Assembly (NCBI RefSeq): GCF_001294455.1
Contig: NZ_LIKT01000020.1
Coordinates: 1-64,000 of the forward strand
Reading direction: 5' to 3'
From: Phaeobacter sp. 11ANDIMAR09
GTDB taxonomy: Bacteria > Pseudomonadota > Alphaproteobacteria > Rhodobacterales > Rhodobacteraceae
Length of the DNA: 64,000 bases
How positions within the stretch are numbered: position 1 is the stretch's first letter; every line of letters starts with the position of its first letter. The notes beneath the pieces were generated by a model. The model saw nothing but the letters and a program-made list of their open reading frames with translations. It made no database searches and was not told the origin of the DNA. Of the stretch, positions 24,429 to 33,569 are shown piece by piece. The position numbers and the translations under genes were made by a program.

Positions 24429-26390
24429 TTACCCCTTTACGGCCCGGTTGGCGATCAGATCGTCGACCACAGAAGGATCAGCCAGTGTCGAGGTATCACC
24501 CAAGGCGCCAAAGTCGTTTTCGGCAATTTTGCGCAGGATACGGCGCATGATCTTGCCCGAGCGGGTCTTAGGCAGGCCAGGGGACCACTGGATCACATCG
24601 GGGCTGGCAATCGGGCCAATCTCGGTACGGACCCAGGTGCGCAGCTCTTTCAGAAGCTCATCCGAAGGCTCGCGGTCATTCATCAAGGTGACATAGCAAT
24701 AGATGCCCTGGCCCTTGATGTCATGGGGGTAGCCTACCACGGCGGCCTCGGCGACGGCGGCATGGGCCACCAGCGCGCTTTCGACCTCGGCGGTGCCCAT
24801 CCGGTGACCGGAAACATTGATCACGTCATCGACGCGCCCCGTGATCCAGTAGTCGCCATCGGCGTCACGGCGGCAGCCGTCACCGGTGAAGTAGTAACCT
24901 TTGTAATCCGAGAAATAGGTTTTCTGGAAGCGCTCGTGATCGCCCCAGACCGTGCGCATCTGGCCAGGCCAGCTGTCCTTGATGCACAAGACGCCTTCGA
25001 CATCGTTGCCAGAGATCTCTTCGCCGGACTGCGGGTCCAGAACCACGGGCTTGATACCAAAGAAGGGCTTCATTGCCGAGCCGGGCTTGGTGGCATGGGC
25101 GCCGGGCAGCGGCGTCATCAGATGGCCACCGGTTTCAGTCTGCCACCAGGTGTCAACGATGGGGCAGCGGCCGCCGCCTACAACCTCATTGTACCAGTTC
25201 CAGGCCTCGGGGTTGATTGGTTCGCCCACGGTGCCCAGCAGGCGCAACGAGGACAGATCGCATTTTTCGACCCATTCATTGCCCTGACCCATCAGCGCGC
25301 GCAGCGCGGTCGGGGCGGTGTAGAACTGGTTGACCTTGTGCTTTTCACAGACCTGCCAAAAGCGGCTGGCGTCCGGATAGGTTGGTACGCCCTCGAACAT
25401 CAAGGTGGTGGCACCATTGGCCAGCGGGCCATAGACGATATAGCTGTGGCCGGTGACCCAGCCTACGTCAGCGGTACACCAGTAGATGTCGCCATCGTGG
25501 TAATCAAAGGTGATCTCATGGGTCATCGCCGCATAGGCGAGATAGCCACCAGAGGTATGCACAACCCCCTTGGGCTGGCCGGTGGAGCCGGAAGTGTAGA
25601 GCACAAAGAGCGGGTCTTCGGCGTTCATCTCTGCGGGTTTGCAGTAGTCGTTCGCTTCCAGCGCCATCTCATTGTAGTCGTAGTCGCGCCCGTCAACCCA
25701 GGTGGTCTGGCCGCCAGTGCGCTTGACCACCAGGCATTTCACCGTGTCTTTGCAGTGCAAGAGGGCAGCATCAGCATTGGATTTCAGAGGGGTCTTGCGG
25801 CCACCACGGGGGGCCTCATCAGCGGTGATTACCACCTTTGCGTCAGAGCCGTTGACCCGAGCGGCCAGGGCATCCGGGCTGAAGCCCGCAAAAACGATAG
25901 AATGAATTGCGCCGATACGGGCACAGGCCAGCATCGCATAGGCGGCTTCGGGGATCATCGGAAGGTAGATCACCACCCGGTCGCCTTTGCGCACGCCCAT
26001 GGTTTCCAGAATATTGGCCATGCGGCAGGTGCGGCGGTGCAGCTCCTTATAGGTGATATGCTGCGCGGCCTCGGTTGGGTCATCAGGCTCAAAGATGATC
26101 GCAGTTTGATCGCCGCGGGTGTCCAGATGACGGTCGATACAGTTGGCCGAAACGTTCAGCGTGCCATCGGCGAACCAGTTGATCGAGACTTCGCCAAAGT
26201 TGTAATTCACATCCTTCACAGTGGTGAAGGGTTTGATCCAGTCGATCCGTTTGCCGTGCTCACCCCAGAAAGCCTCGGGGTCGTTGATCGAAGCGGCATA
26301 CATTTCATCGTATTTGGCACTGTCCACATGGGCGCGGGCAACGGTTTCCTCGGATGGCGCATAGGCCTTACCTTCGGGCTGCTGTGACAT
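24429..26390 (-). CDS. acs: Acetyl-CoA synthetase, AMP-forming
   Basis: The 653-residue enzyme activates acetate to acetyl-CoA with ATP. The adenylation motif [15 protein letters not shown] and the conserved region [15 protein letters not shown] are present. The C-terminal [11 protein letters not shown] contains the lysine (about residue 613) that is reversibly acetylated in this family. ATG 26390 follows GGGAGG, and the upstream in-frame ATG at 26429 would add a short unconserved tail. It is the first gene of the block that goes on to adk. Confidence 0.95.
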   Translation of the reverse strand: MSQQPEGKAYAPSEETVARAHVDSAKYDEMYAASINDPEAFWGEHGKRIDWIKPFTTVKDVNYNFGEVSINWFADGTLNVSANCIDRHLDTRGDQTAIIFEPDDPTEAAQHITYKELHRRTCRMANILETMGVRKGDRVVIYLPMIPEAAYAMLACARIGAIHSIVFAGFSPDALAARVNGSDAKVVITADEAPRGGRKTPLKSNADAALLHCKDTVKCLVVKRTGGQTTWVDGRDYDYNEMALEANDYCKPAEMNAEDPLFVLYTSGSTGQPKGVVHTSGGYLAYAAMTHEITFDYHDGDIYWCTADVGWVTGHSYIVYGPLANGATTLMFEGVPTYPDASRFWQVCEKHKVNQFYTAPTALRALMGQGNEWVEKCDLSSLRLLGTVGEPINPEAWNWYNEVVGGGRCPIVDTWWQTETGGHLMTPLPGAHATKPGSAMKPFFGIKPVVLDPQSGEEISGNDVEGVLCIKDSWPGQMRTVWGDHERFQKTYFSDYKGYYFTGDGCRRDADGDYWITGRVDDVINVSGHRMGTAEVESALVAHAAVAEAAVVGYPHDIKGQGIYCYVTLMNDREPSDELLKELRTWVRTEIGPIASPDVIQWSPGLPKTRSGKIMRRILRKIAENDFGALGDTSTLADPSVVDDLIANRAVKG

Positions 26391-26977
26391 GCTGTTATCC
26401 TCCCAGATATTTAATCGGTTCGACACCACAACTGCTGGGCGTGACTGTCAAACCGTTTCCTTCCCTCCCGGTGATCATAGGGCGAGTGGAAAATAAGTGA
26501 ATAAGATCCGGGAAAATAACGATTTGCTTGTAAATGAATTTCCTTTCCTCTGTTAAAAATGAAAACTTAATGCAAAAATGTAAGTGAAATCCCTAGTGTT
26601 TATTGGACGTTAGATGTCAACGCCTTTGCCTTGGATTTTTTGTAAATCGTAGGAAAAGACCGACTTGAGGAAGGGAGCGCGTCCTTTGTGACCCTCCGTT
26701 ACCTGCGGCATTTTGTGCTTTTAGGGTGGGCAAAGCAACAAAATGGCCAGTTTTGCGCAATTTTCTTGCGTTCAGATTGCCGAGCCTGTGCGTCATTCGA
26801 GCGTGGGTGGATGGGGCTGCCTTCTCCTGCAAATGCAAAGGTAAACTGAGTGTTTAGGATGTCTTGTGGGCTTGGCAGCTGTGTTTCTTGGCGTTAGCGT
26901 GTCGGCCAAGCGCCTGCAGAGCCTCTGCCGAATTTGGGCCAATGGGTCGGGACGGGCGCACAATGGGAGAAAACAAA
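26391..26977. other. Intergenic region between acs and the TRAP genes
   Basis: About 590 bases without a gene I can support. The acs side is AT-rich and should carry the acs promoter, read on the minus strand. No clear operator or riboswitch was found. A 73-residue minus-strand frame at 26617-26838 has no family character. Confidence 0.6.
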
Positions 26978-27994
26978 ATGAAAACGATTTTGACTGCCGC
27001 TGTGACGGCTGCTGCCGGTTTTGCGCTTGTGGGAGAAGCGGCCGCGACGGAATGGAATGTGTCGGTTTGGGGGAAGCGCCGCGCCTTTACAGAACATGTT
27101 GAAAAACTGGCCGAGCTGGTCAGCGCCAAGACTGATGGCGAATTCACCCTGAACATCAGCTATGGTGGCCTGTCCAAGAACAAAGAAAACCTGGATGGTA
27201 TCTCCATCGGTGCTTTTGAAATGGCGCAGTTCTGTGCTGGCTATCACCGCGACAAGAACCCTTCGATCACCGTGCTGGAACTGCCCTTCCTGGGCGTGAA
27301 CACCCTGGAAGAAGAAGTGGCAGTGAGCCATGCTGTCTATGGCCATGAGGCGGCGCAAAAGGATCTGGCGCGCTGGAATGCCAAGCTGCTGATGACCTCG
27401 CCCATGCCACAGTACAACATTGTGGGCACCGGCGAGCCCCGTGACGCGGTTGCCGAATTCAAAGACATGCGTGTCCGTGCCACCGGCGGTATCGGCAAAG
27501 CCTTCTCGGCTGTGGGCGCCGTGCCAACATCTGTGACGGCAACCGAGGCCTATAACGCCATGGAAAGCGGCGTTGTGGACACTGTCGCCTTTGCCCAGCA
27601 CGCGCATCTGGCCTTTGGCACCATCAACCGCGCTGAGTGGTGGACCGCCAACCTGAACCCCGGCACGGTGAACTGCCCAGTTGTTGTAAATACAGATGCC
27701 TATGAAGCGCTGTCGGATTCTGAGCGTGCGGCTCTGGACAGCTCGGTCGACGAGGCGATCTCGCATTACCTGGCCAACTATGGCGCCTTGCTCGACAAAT
27801 GGGATTCCGTGCTGGCAGAAAAAGGCGTGACCAAAGTCATGCTGCCCGAGGCCGAACTGGCGGCCTTCCGTGCTACTGCGGCTGACCCGATCCGTGAACA
27901 GTGGATCAAAGACATGGAAGCCCAGGGCATTCCTGGTCAGGAGCTCTATGATCTGGTGATGAAAACACTGGAAGACACCCGCGCAGGAAACTAA
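26978..27994 (+). CDS. TRAP transporter substrate-binding protein (DctP family)
   Basis: The 338-residue protein has a signal peptide (MKTILTAAVTAAAGFALVGEAAA, cleavage near residue 22), then the DctP-type fold with the KDMRVRATGG motif near residue 165 that holds the ligand-binding arginine. It captures an organic acid in the periplasm for the membrane subunits encoded downstream. The substrate is not evident. ATG 26978 follows GGGAG. Confidence 0.9.
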   Translation: MKTILTAAVTAAAGFALVGEAAATEWNVSVWGKRRAFTEHVEKLAELVSAKTDGEFTLNISYGGLSKNKENLDGISIGAFEMAQFCAGYHRDKNPSITVLELPFLGVNTLEEEVAVSHAVYGHEAAQKDLARWNAKLLMTSPMPQYNIVGTGEPRDAVAEFKDMRVRATGGIGKAFSAVGAVPTSVTATEAYNAMESGVVDTVAFAQHAHLAFGTINRAEWWTANLNPGTVNCPVVVNTDAYEALSDSERAALDSSVDEAISHYLANYGALLDKWDSVLAEKGVTKVMLPEAELAAFRATAADPIREQWIKDMEAQGIPGQELYDLVMKTLEDTRAGN

Positions 27995-28009
27995 GCCGCG
28001 CTTTACAGG

Positions 28010-28045
28010 ATCGGGGCTGAGAGACATCTCTCGGCCCCGATTTTT
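28010..28045 (+). terminator. Hairpin between TRAP binding-protein and small-permease genes
   Basis: ATCGGGGC pairs with GCCCCGAT around an inner TGAGAGACATCTCTCG stem, followed by five T. Placed inside the operon, it probably acts as a partial terminator that leaves more binding protein than permease. Confidence 0.8.
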
Positions 28046-28079
28046 ATGTTCTGGAACTCTCTAACGAAAGGTGGGCCCC

Positions 28080-28733
28080 ATGGCGGGAAACGCCGCGGTG
28101 CTGGAAGATGGCAGCCTGATCAGCCGTCTTGACCGCAAATTGCTAAAGCTGGAGCAGCTGCTTGCGCTGGTCAGCGGGCTGGCAGTCTTTTCACTCATGT
28201 TATTGGCTGTTGTCTCGGTTGGGGGGCGCAACACGATGAATGCGCCGCTGCCGGGCTATGTGGACTGGATCGAACAGGCGATGCCGCTGATTGCCTTTAT
28301 GGGGATCGCCTATGTGCAGCGCGATGGCAGCCATATCCGGATGGATATTGTCATCGGCTCGCTGCGTGGCCGGGCGCTTTGGCTGTTTGAATTGATCTCG
28401 GTCTTGTTGATTCTGGTGCTGATGCTGGCCTTGGTCTGGGGCAGCTGGTCGCATTTTGGACGCTCCTTTGATTTTGCAGCGCCCCTGTGGAGCCGCGACA
28501 GTTCCATCGATATCGGCCTGCCAATCTGGCCGGCCAAGCTCTTGGCGCCAGTGGCCTTTTCGGTGCTGTGCATGCGTCTGGTTCTGCAGGCTTGGGGCTA
28601 TGGCCGGGCCATGGTGCTGGGGCTGGAGGCTCCGGTTGCGGTGCCACTGATCCAAGATGCAGCGGAACAGGCCGCGGCTGAGGCGGAAGCATTAAGCGGT
28701 CACGACAATGACGCCATTGGCGGGCAGGGGTAG
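28080..28733 (+). CDS. TRAP transporter small permease (DctQ family)
   Basis: The 217-residue protein has four hydrophobic helices (about 32-52, 66-84, 105-128 and 146-166) and the DctQ pattern LMLLAVVSVGGRNTMNAPLPGYVDWIEQAMPLIAF. The tail is acidic. It joins the large permease to form the TRAP membrane complex. I use ATG 28080 after AAAGGTGGG. It is 5 bases upstream of the large permease gene. Confidence 0.88.
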   Translation: MAGNAAVLEDGSLISRLDRKLLKLEQLLALVSGLAVFSLMLLAVVSVGGRNTMNAPLPGYVDWIEQAMPLIAFMGIAYVQRDGSHIRMDIVIGSLRGRALWLFELISVLLILVLMLALVWGSWSHFGRSFDFAAPLWSRDSSIDIGLPIWPAKLLAPVAFSVLCMRLVLQAWGYGRAMVLGLEAPVAVPLIQDAAEQAAAEAEALSGHDNDAIGGQG

Positions 28734-28738
28734 CAGAC

Positions 28739-30142
28739 ATGGAACCAATTGAAATTGGCCTCTGGGTCACGAGCTTTCTGCTGGTGCTGGTTGTTGTCGG
28801 CATGCGGGTGGCCTTTGCCGCCGGTCTGGCCGGACTTGTCGGGCTGGTCTGGATTTTCTGGGCCAAGTTTGGCTATAGCCCCGACAAGTTTGGCAAGGCG
28901 CTCACCGTGTCGGTCAAAATTGCCGGGCAGGTGCCGCATTCCAAGGTCTCGAGCCAGGCGCTGAGCCTGATCCCAACCTTTATCCTGATTGGCTATCTGG
29001 CCTATTACGCCGGTCTCACCCGCGCCCTGTTTGAGGCCGCCAAGCGCTGGATTGCCTGGCTACCCGGCGGGCTTGCGGTCTCAACGGTGTTTGCCACCGC
29101 TGGCTTTGCGGCCGTTTCGGGCGCATCCGTTGCGACCTCGGCTGTTTTTGCCCGTATCGCCATCCCCGAGATGCTGGCGATTGGCTATAACAAACGCTTT
29201 GCCGCCGGTGTGGTCGCTGCCGCCGGCACCCTGGCCTCGCTGATCCCGCCCTCCGCCATTTTGGTGATCTATGCGATCATTGTGGAACAGGATGTGGGCA
29301 AGCTCTTGCTGGCGGGGTTCATTCCCGGTGCCTTTAGTGCTGTGGTCTATGTTCTGTTGATCGTCGGCATTGCCCTCGTTTTCAAAAACGTCGGTCCACC
29401 GGTCAAGGGCTTTACCTGGCGCCAGCGTTTTGAATCACTGCCCGGTGCGCTGCCAATTGTCTTTGTCGTCGTGATCATCATCTGCTTTGTCTATAACCCC
29501 TTTGGCGGCGATGCCTGGGGCACCCCAACCGAGGGCGGCGCCTTGGGGGCCTTTGTGGTCTTCTGTATGGCGCTCTGGCGTGGCATGCGCTGGAGCGAGT
29601 TCAAATCGGCCCTGCTGGAAACTGCCAAGCTCACGGTGATGATTTTCACCATCATTTGGGGTGTGCTGATCTATGTGCGTTTCCTGGGCTTTGCCGATCT
29701 GCCGGGGGCCTTCTCTGACTGGATCACCAGCCTTGAGATGTCGCCCATGGTCATTCTGGTCTGTATCCTGCTGGCCTATGCGGTGCTGGGGATGTTCATG
29801 GATGCCATTGGCATGCTCTTGCTGACCCTGCCGGTGGTCTACCCGGCAGTAATGGCCTTGAACGGCGGCGAAAGCGTTGCCGCTGCCGACAGTGCCTTTG
29901 GAATGTCGGGGCCGATGTGTGCGATCTGGTTTGGCATTCTGGTGGTGAAAATGGCCGAGTTCTGCCTGATCACCCCGCCCATCGGTCTCAATTGTTTTGT
30001 TGTGGCCGGGGTGCGCGATGATCTGAGCGTGCAGGATGTGTTCCGCGGCGTGATGCCCTTCTTCATCGCGGATGGTGTCACCATTGCGCTCTTGGTGGCC
30101 TTCCCAGCGATTGTGCTCTACCTGCCGAGCCTCGCACAGTAG
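28739..30142 (+). CDS. TRAP transporter large permease (DctM family)
   Basis: The 467-residue protein has about 12 membrane segments with the family motifs ATAGFAAVSGASVATSAVFARIAIPEM and GTLASLIPPSAILVIYAI in the N-terminal half, and GMFMDAIGMLLLTLPVVYPAV in the C-terminal half. It is the transport subunit of the sodium-coupled TRAP complex. It ends before a terminator. Confidence 0.93.
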   Translation: MEPIEIGLWVTSFLLVLVVVGMRVAFAAGLAGLVGLVWIFWAKFGYSPDKFGKALTVSVKIAGQVPHSKVSSQALSLIPTFILIGYLAYYAGLTRALFEAAKRWIAWLPGGLAVSTVFATAGFAAVSGASVATSAVFARIAIPEMLAIGYNKRFAAGVVAAAGTLASLIPPSAILVIYAIIVEQDVGKLLLAGFIPGAFSAVVYVLLIVGIALVFKNVGPPVKGFTWRQRFESLPGALPIVFVVVIIICFVYNPFGGDAWGTPTEGGALGAFVVFCMALWRGMRWSEFKSALLETAKLTVMIFTIIWGVLIYVRFLGFADLPGAFSDWITSLEMSPMVILVCILLAYAVLGMFMDAIGMLLLTLPVVYPAVMALNGGESVAAADSAFGMSGPMCAIWFGILVVKMAEFCLITPPIGLNCFVVAGVRDDLSVQDVFRGVMPFFIADGVTIALLVAFPAIVLYLPSLAQ

Positions 30143-30475
30143 CGGTCGTGGCAACACCAATGCGTTTCAAAAGGGGGGCGGAAGGGCTATGCTTCCGCCC
30201 CTTTTCTATTTGCCTCTGCACGCAGATTTTGAGCTGACCGGTTTTGCAGCCCCCTGTTCCGGATGCGTCATGATGGGAGGTGAGAGCGAGTTGCAACTCG
30301 GGTTGCGTCAGACCCACAGAGGCTAGATCTTCAACAACCCCAAAGCGCTTGGCGCTGATTTTGCTCTGTCTTCCGAGGTGATTTGTTGATCGCGTGGGGG
30401 GGAGGTGAAAAAAATCGGTTTGATGTGTTTTTCTTCTGGACGCGCAAAAATACCAAAGCTATACGAGCGCCATAT
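30143..30475. other. Gap between the TRAP genes and tRNA-Asn
   Basis: Apart from the terminator at 30173, about 270 bases hold no supported gene. The tRNA promoter should lie just upstream of 30476, but no strong -35/-10 pair stands out. Confidence 0.5.
30173..30205 (+). terminator. Terminator after the TRAP operon
   Basis: GGGGCGGAAG pairs with CTTCCGCCCC around a 7-base loop, and a TTTT tract follows. Confidence 0.88.
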
Positions 30476-30550
30476 TCCGGCGTAGCTCAGCGGTAGAGCA
30501 GTTGACTGTTAATCAATTGGTCGTAGGTTCGATCCCTACCGCCGGAGCCA
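30476..30550 (+). tRNA. tRNA-Asn (GTT anticodon), with encoded CCA
   Basis: A 75-base cloverleaf has acceptor stem TCCGGCG/CGCCGGA, a D-arm (GCTCAGCGGTAGAGC), anticodon stem GTTGA/TCAAT around CTGTTAA, a TTCGATC T-loop, discriminator G and CCA at 30548-30550. The anticodon GTT reads AAC and AAT. A possible terminator follows. It lies upstream of dusA, and both tRNA genes and dusA are known integration sites for mobile elements. Confidence 0.95.
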
Positions 30551-30551
30551 T

Positions 30552-30590
30552 AAAAAGTCCTTTAAGGTGAATGCCTTAGAGGGCTTTTTT
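30552..30590 (+). terminator. Terminator after tRNA-Asn
   Basis: AAAAAGTCCTTTAAGG and CCTTAGAGGGCTTTTTT form a stem with GU pairs around a short loop, ending in six T. Confidence 0.7.
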
Positions 30591-30925
30591 GTATGTAGTC
30601 TTTGCGGCTGACGCCCAGGATTGCGGTCGCGCAGCTCGATGGAAAACTGCAGCGGTCTGACAGGGCCGGGCCGCTCGGATCGGTAGGCGCTGAACTGCGG
30701 GTGAGATGCGAAGGCGGGCTTGATGTGATCTGTGAGCGGTAGAGGTATTGGACTGCATCATGCTGGCTTACCCTAGAAATCCACTGGGTATGAGCCTCTT
30801 TTCGGTCCGGTCAAATATGGTACACCCTAGCACGCTCGAATCGCCGTCCCCCTGAGATCTGCCAATTGGCATGGAGCCAGGGAAGGACGCCACAGGGCTA
30901 CGGCGCAACCAATGGAGCTAACGCT
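30591..30925. other. Region between tRNA-Asn and dusA without a supported gene
   Basis: About 335 bases. A minus-strand frame of about 40 codons stays open around 30600-30720 but matches nothing I recognise. No transposon ends or attachment-site repeat of the tRNA were found. Confidence 0.5.
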
Positions 30926-31924
30926 ATGAACAGTAACGCACAAACTGCAGCGCGTTTAAGCGTGGCGCCGATGATGGATTGGACCGATCGCCATTGTCGT
31001 TACCTGCATCGACTGCTGAGCCAAAGGGCGCTGCTTTATACTGAAATGGTGACAGCGCCGGCCTTGGTGCGGGGGCGGGCTTTGCATCTGCTGGACTACA
31101 ACGTCGAAGAACACCCCCTGGCCCTGCAGCTGGGTGGTTCGGACCCGATTGAATTGGCGCAAGCCGCGCAGTTAGGCGCGCAAGCGGGCTATGATGAAAT
31201 CAATCTCAACTGTGGCTGTCCCAGTGACCGGGTGCAATCGGGGGCTTTTGGTGCTGTCTTGATGCAAAGCCCTGATCTGGTGGCGGATTGTGTGGCGCAG
31301 ATGCGTGCCAAGGTCGACGTTGAGGTGACGGTGAAATGCCGCATTGGCGTGGATGAGCAGGAGCCCCGTGAGATCCTGCCGGTGTTTTTGCAGAAAATTC
31401 GTGCCGCCGGATGTCAAAGGGTGACGATCCATGCCCGCAAAGCCTGGCTTAAAGGTTTGTCCCCAAAAGAAAACCGCGATATTCCTCCGCTAGACTATGG
31501 CCTGGTCCACGAGATGAAGCGCGAGTTTGGCGATCTGCATATCTCGCTCAATGGCGGCGTCAACAGTTTGGATGAGGTGGTTTCCCAACTGGAGCAGGGC
31601 CTTGATGGTGTCATGGTGGGGCGCGCGGCCTATCATCAGCCAGCCGATATTCTGGCGGCAGCGGATGCGCGGATCTTTGGGGGCGAGGCGGTGCGCGACC
31701 CCTTTGAAGTTGTGATGCAGATGTTGCCCTATATCGAGACGCAGATGGGGCAGGGGGCGCGTTTGCATCAGATCACTCGACATATGTTGGGGTTGTTTTC
31801 TGGCCGCCCAGGCGCCCGGGCCTGGCGACGTATCCTATCCGAAGGGGCACATCGTCCGGAAGCGGGGCCTGAGCTGGTGCAAGAGGCTCTGGCGCAGGTG
31901 ACGCGGCAACTGGCCGCTGGCTGA
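30926..31924 (+). CDS. dusA: tRNA-dihydrouridine synthase A
   Basis: The 332-residue flavoprotein reduces uridine to dihydrouridine in the D-loop of tRNAs. It has the DusA pattern VAPMMDWTDRHCRYLHRLLS at the N-terminus and NLNCGCPSDRVQSGAFGAVLM with the catalytic cysteine. MVGRAAYHQPADI is in the C-terminal part of the barrel. ATG 30926 follows GGAG. The neighbouring tRNA-Asn is on the same strand. Confidence 0.93.
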   Translation: MNSNAQTAARLSVAPMMDWTDRHCRYLHRLLSQRALLYTEMVTAPALVRGRALHLLDYNVEEHPLALQLGGSDPIELAQAAQLGAQAGYDEINLNCGCPSDRVQSGAFGAVLMQSPDLVADCVAQMRAKVDVEVTVKCRIGVDEQEPREILPVFLQKIRAAGCQRVTIHARKAWLKGLSPKENRDIPPLDYGLVHEMKREFGDLHISLNGGVNSLDEVVSQLEQGLDGVMVGRAAYHQPADILAAADARIFGGEAVRDPFEVVMQMLPYIETQMGQGARLHQITRHMLGLFSGRPGARAWRRILSEGAHRPEAGPELVQEALAQVTRQLAAG

Positions 31925-32047
31925 GGGCATCGCCGCCTCTGGCCGCGGATCGTCAACGATCTGACGCTTGTGCGGTAGCATCTGCGACAAGTCGGACCTA
32001 AGTGATCTGCAGGCAAGCGTTTTGCCGGGCGATCATTGGAGAGTCTT

Positions 32048-32851
32048 ATGGCGCAATGGCAAGAATTTTTGGACAGGGGCTGGATCCGGTTTGACCAGGA
32101 CACAGCCTTGCAGGCCTGGGCCGAGCATGCGCGTCCGCTGGCGCTGCAGGCGGCGGAGGATCCCGCCCATGCCGAGTGGCTGGATTGCCAAGGCACCTGG
32201 TTCATCGGTGTTGATGCATTGCCCAATGACCTCTCCGGGCAGCTGGCGGGGGGACCGCCTCTGCAGGGGGCGCCTTTGGAGTTTATCGCCCGGCATTTTG
32301 GCGGCGTCGCGGATTTGCACAGGGCGCAGGTCTCGGTGGTCTATCCCGGCTATCCGCGCCCGCGTGCCGGTGAGAATGACGCGGCCTTTCGCTATAGGTC
32401 CCGGCGCGATGCGGCCCATGTGGATGGGGTCAAGATGTTTGGAGCTGCCCGCCATCGCCGGGTGGAAGAGCCGCATGCCTGGGTGCTGGGTATCCCGCTA
32501 ACCGACAGTCCCACAGATGCGGCGCCTTTGGTGGTCTGGGAGGGCAGCCATGAGGTGATGCGGCGCGGCTTTGCCCGTGCTTTTGCGGGGCATGATCCGC
32601 AGGACTGGCATCTGGTGGATGTGACTGAGGCCTACAAGAAAGCGCGCGCCGAAGTGTTTGAAACCTGTTCGCGGGTCTGCGTGCATGCGCGCCCCGGCGA
32701 GGCCTATTTGATGCATCGCCTCTGCCTGCACGGGGTGGCGGCTTGGGAGGAGATGCCGAAGGTTGAGAAGGCTGACACTCAGGGGCGGGCCATTGCCTAT
32801 TTTCGCCCGGATCAGACCTCGGGGGTTGCAGCCTGGATCAAGGATCCCTAG
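32048..32851 (+). CDS. Possible PhyH-like Fe(II)/2-oxoglutarate dioxygenase
   Basis: The 267-residue protein shows a candidate 2-His-1-carboxylate site: HVDG near residue 125 (HxD), a later HGVAAW with the distal histidine, and GRAIAYFRP with an arginine that could hold 2-oxoglutarate. These fit the phytanoyl-CoA dioxygenase fold, but I cannot align it here. Start ATG 32048 follows GGAGAG. It is monocistronic between dusA and a convergent DUF1289 gene. The substrate is unknown. Confidence 0.6.
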   Translation: MAQWQEFLDRGWIRFDQDTALQAWAEHARPLALQAAEDPAHAEWLDCQGTWFIGVDALPNDLSGQLAGGPPLQGAPLEFIARHFGGVADLHRAQVSVVYPGYPRPRAGENDAAFRYRSRRDAAHVDGVKMFGAARHRRVEEPHAWVLGIPLTDSPTDAAPLVVWEGSHEVMRRGFARAFAGHDPQDWHLVDVTEAYKKARAEVFETCSRVCVHARPGEAYLMHRLCLHGVAAWEEMPKVEKADTQGRAIAYFRPDQTSGVAAWIKDP

Positions 32852-32860
32852 CCGGGAGGG

Positions 32861-33103
32861 CTAGCGTTTGAGCCGCGCGGCACGGCCACCGCGCCGCTTG
32901 GTCAGGGTGCTGGCACGCCCCGGCAGGTCTGCCATTACATCGGCACGCTCATCGTTGGACATCTTGGACCAGCTGGTGATCTCGTCAATCGAGCGGTAGC
33001 AGCCGGTGCAGATGCGGGCCTCGGGGTGGACCACGCAGATATTGATACAGGGAGACTGAATTTCATCCCGCTGCCAAACGTCCTTGCCGGTGCTCTTAGT
33101 CAT
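32861..33103 (-). CDS. DUF1289 family protein
   Basis: The 80-residue protein has SPCINICVVHPEARICTGCYRSIDEI with cysteines at 19, 23, 32 and 35, the DUF1289 core, which likely binds a metal or iron-sulfur cluster. The C-terminus is strongly basic. It overlaps the ruvX stop region by 8 bases and is the last gene of the ccmI-ruvX unit. Its function is unknown. Confidence 0.85.
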   Translation of the reverse strand: MTKSTGKDVWQRDEIQSPCINICVVHPEARICTGCYRSIDEITSWSKMSNDERADVMADLPGRASTLTKRRGGRAARLKR

Positions 33104-33569
33104 TCTTCAGATGCCTCATACGATCCAGTGCTCCCTGCAGGATATAGGAAGCGGCGACATGATCGATAACCTCTGCGCGACGTTTGCGTGACGTATCTGC
33201 CTCTAATAGCGCCCTTTCGGCGGCAACGGTGCTCAGGCGTTCGTCCCAAAAGCCAATCGGCAACTCGGTCAGCTTGGCCAGGTTGCGGGCAAAGGCGCGA
33301 GTCTTTTGGCAGCGCGGGCCCTCGGAGCCATCCATATTGCGCGGCAGGCCCAGGACCAGACCGCCGACCTCGCGGGATTTGACGATTTCAAACAGGCGCT
33401 CGGCGTCCAGAGTGAACTTTTTGCGCCGGATGGTTTCCAGCGGTGTTGCAACGGTTCCCATACGGTCCGAAATGGCAATGCCGATGGTCTTGTCGCCAAA
33501 ATCCAACCCCGCCAGCGCGGTGAAGCCAGGCGCTGCCGCTGCAAACTCTTCGAATGCGTCATAGATCAT
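33096..33569 (-). CDS. ruvX: Holliday junction resolvase-like RuvX/YqgF
   Basis: The 157-residue RNase-H-like protein has the N-terminal LAGLDFGDKTIGIAIS with the catalytic aspartate, VGGLVLGLPRNMDGSEGPRCQ, and WDERLSTVAAER in the C-terminal half. The family acts in pre-16S rRNA processing, with a proposed role in Holliday junction resolution. It overlaps ccmI and DUF1289 genes at its ends. Confidence 0.92.
   Translation of the reverse strand: MIYDAFEEFAAAAPGFTALAGLDFGDKTIGIAISDRMGTVATPLETIRRKKFTLDAERLFEIVKSREVGGLVLGLPRNMDGSEGPRCQKTRAFARNLAKLTELPIGFWDERLSTVAAERALLEADTSRKRRAEVIDHVAASYILQGALDRMRHLKND

Noticed and set aside
24126-26387. Long plus-strand frame (753 codons) opposite acs and adk
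   Set aside because: It is antisense to well supported genes and has no family character; high-GC codon bias makes such frames common.
30840-30925. Possible riboswitch or leader upstream of dusA
   Set aside because: No conserved core of any riboswitch class that I know, and no clear terminator or anti-terminator pairing.
30591-30925. Integrated element at tRNA-Asn or dusA
   Set aside because: Both are typical insertion sites, but no integrase, direct repeat of the tRNA end or element border is present here.
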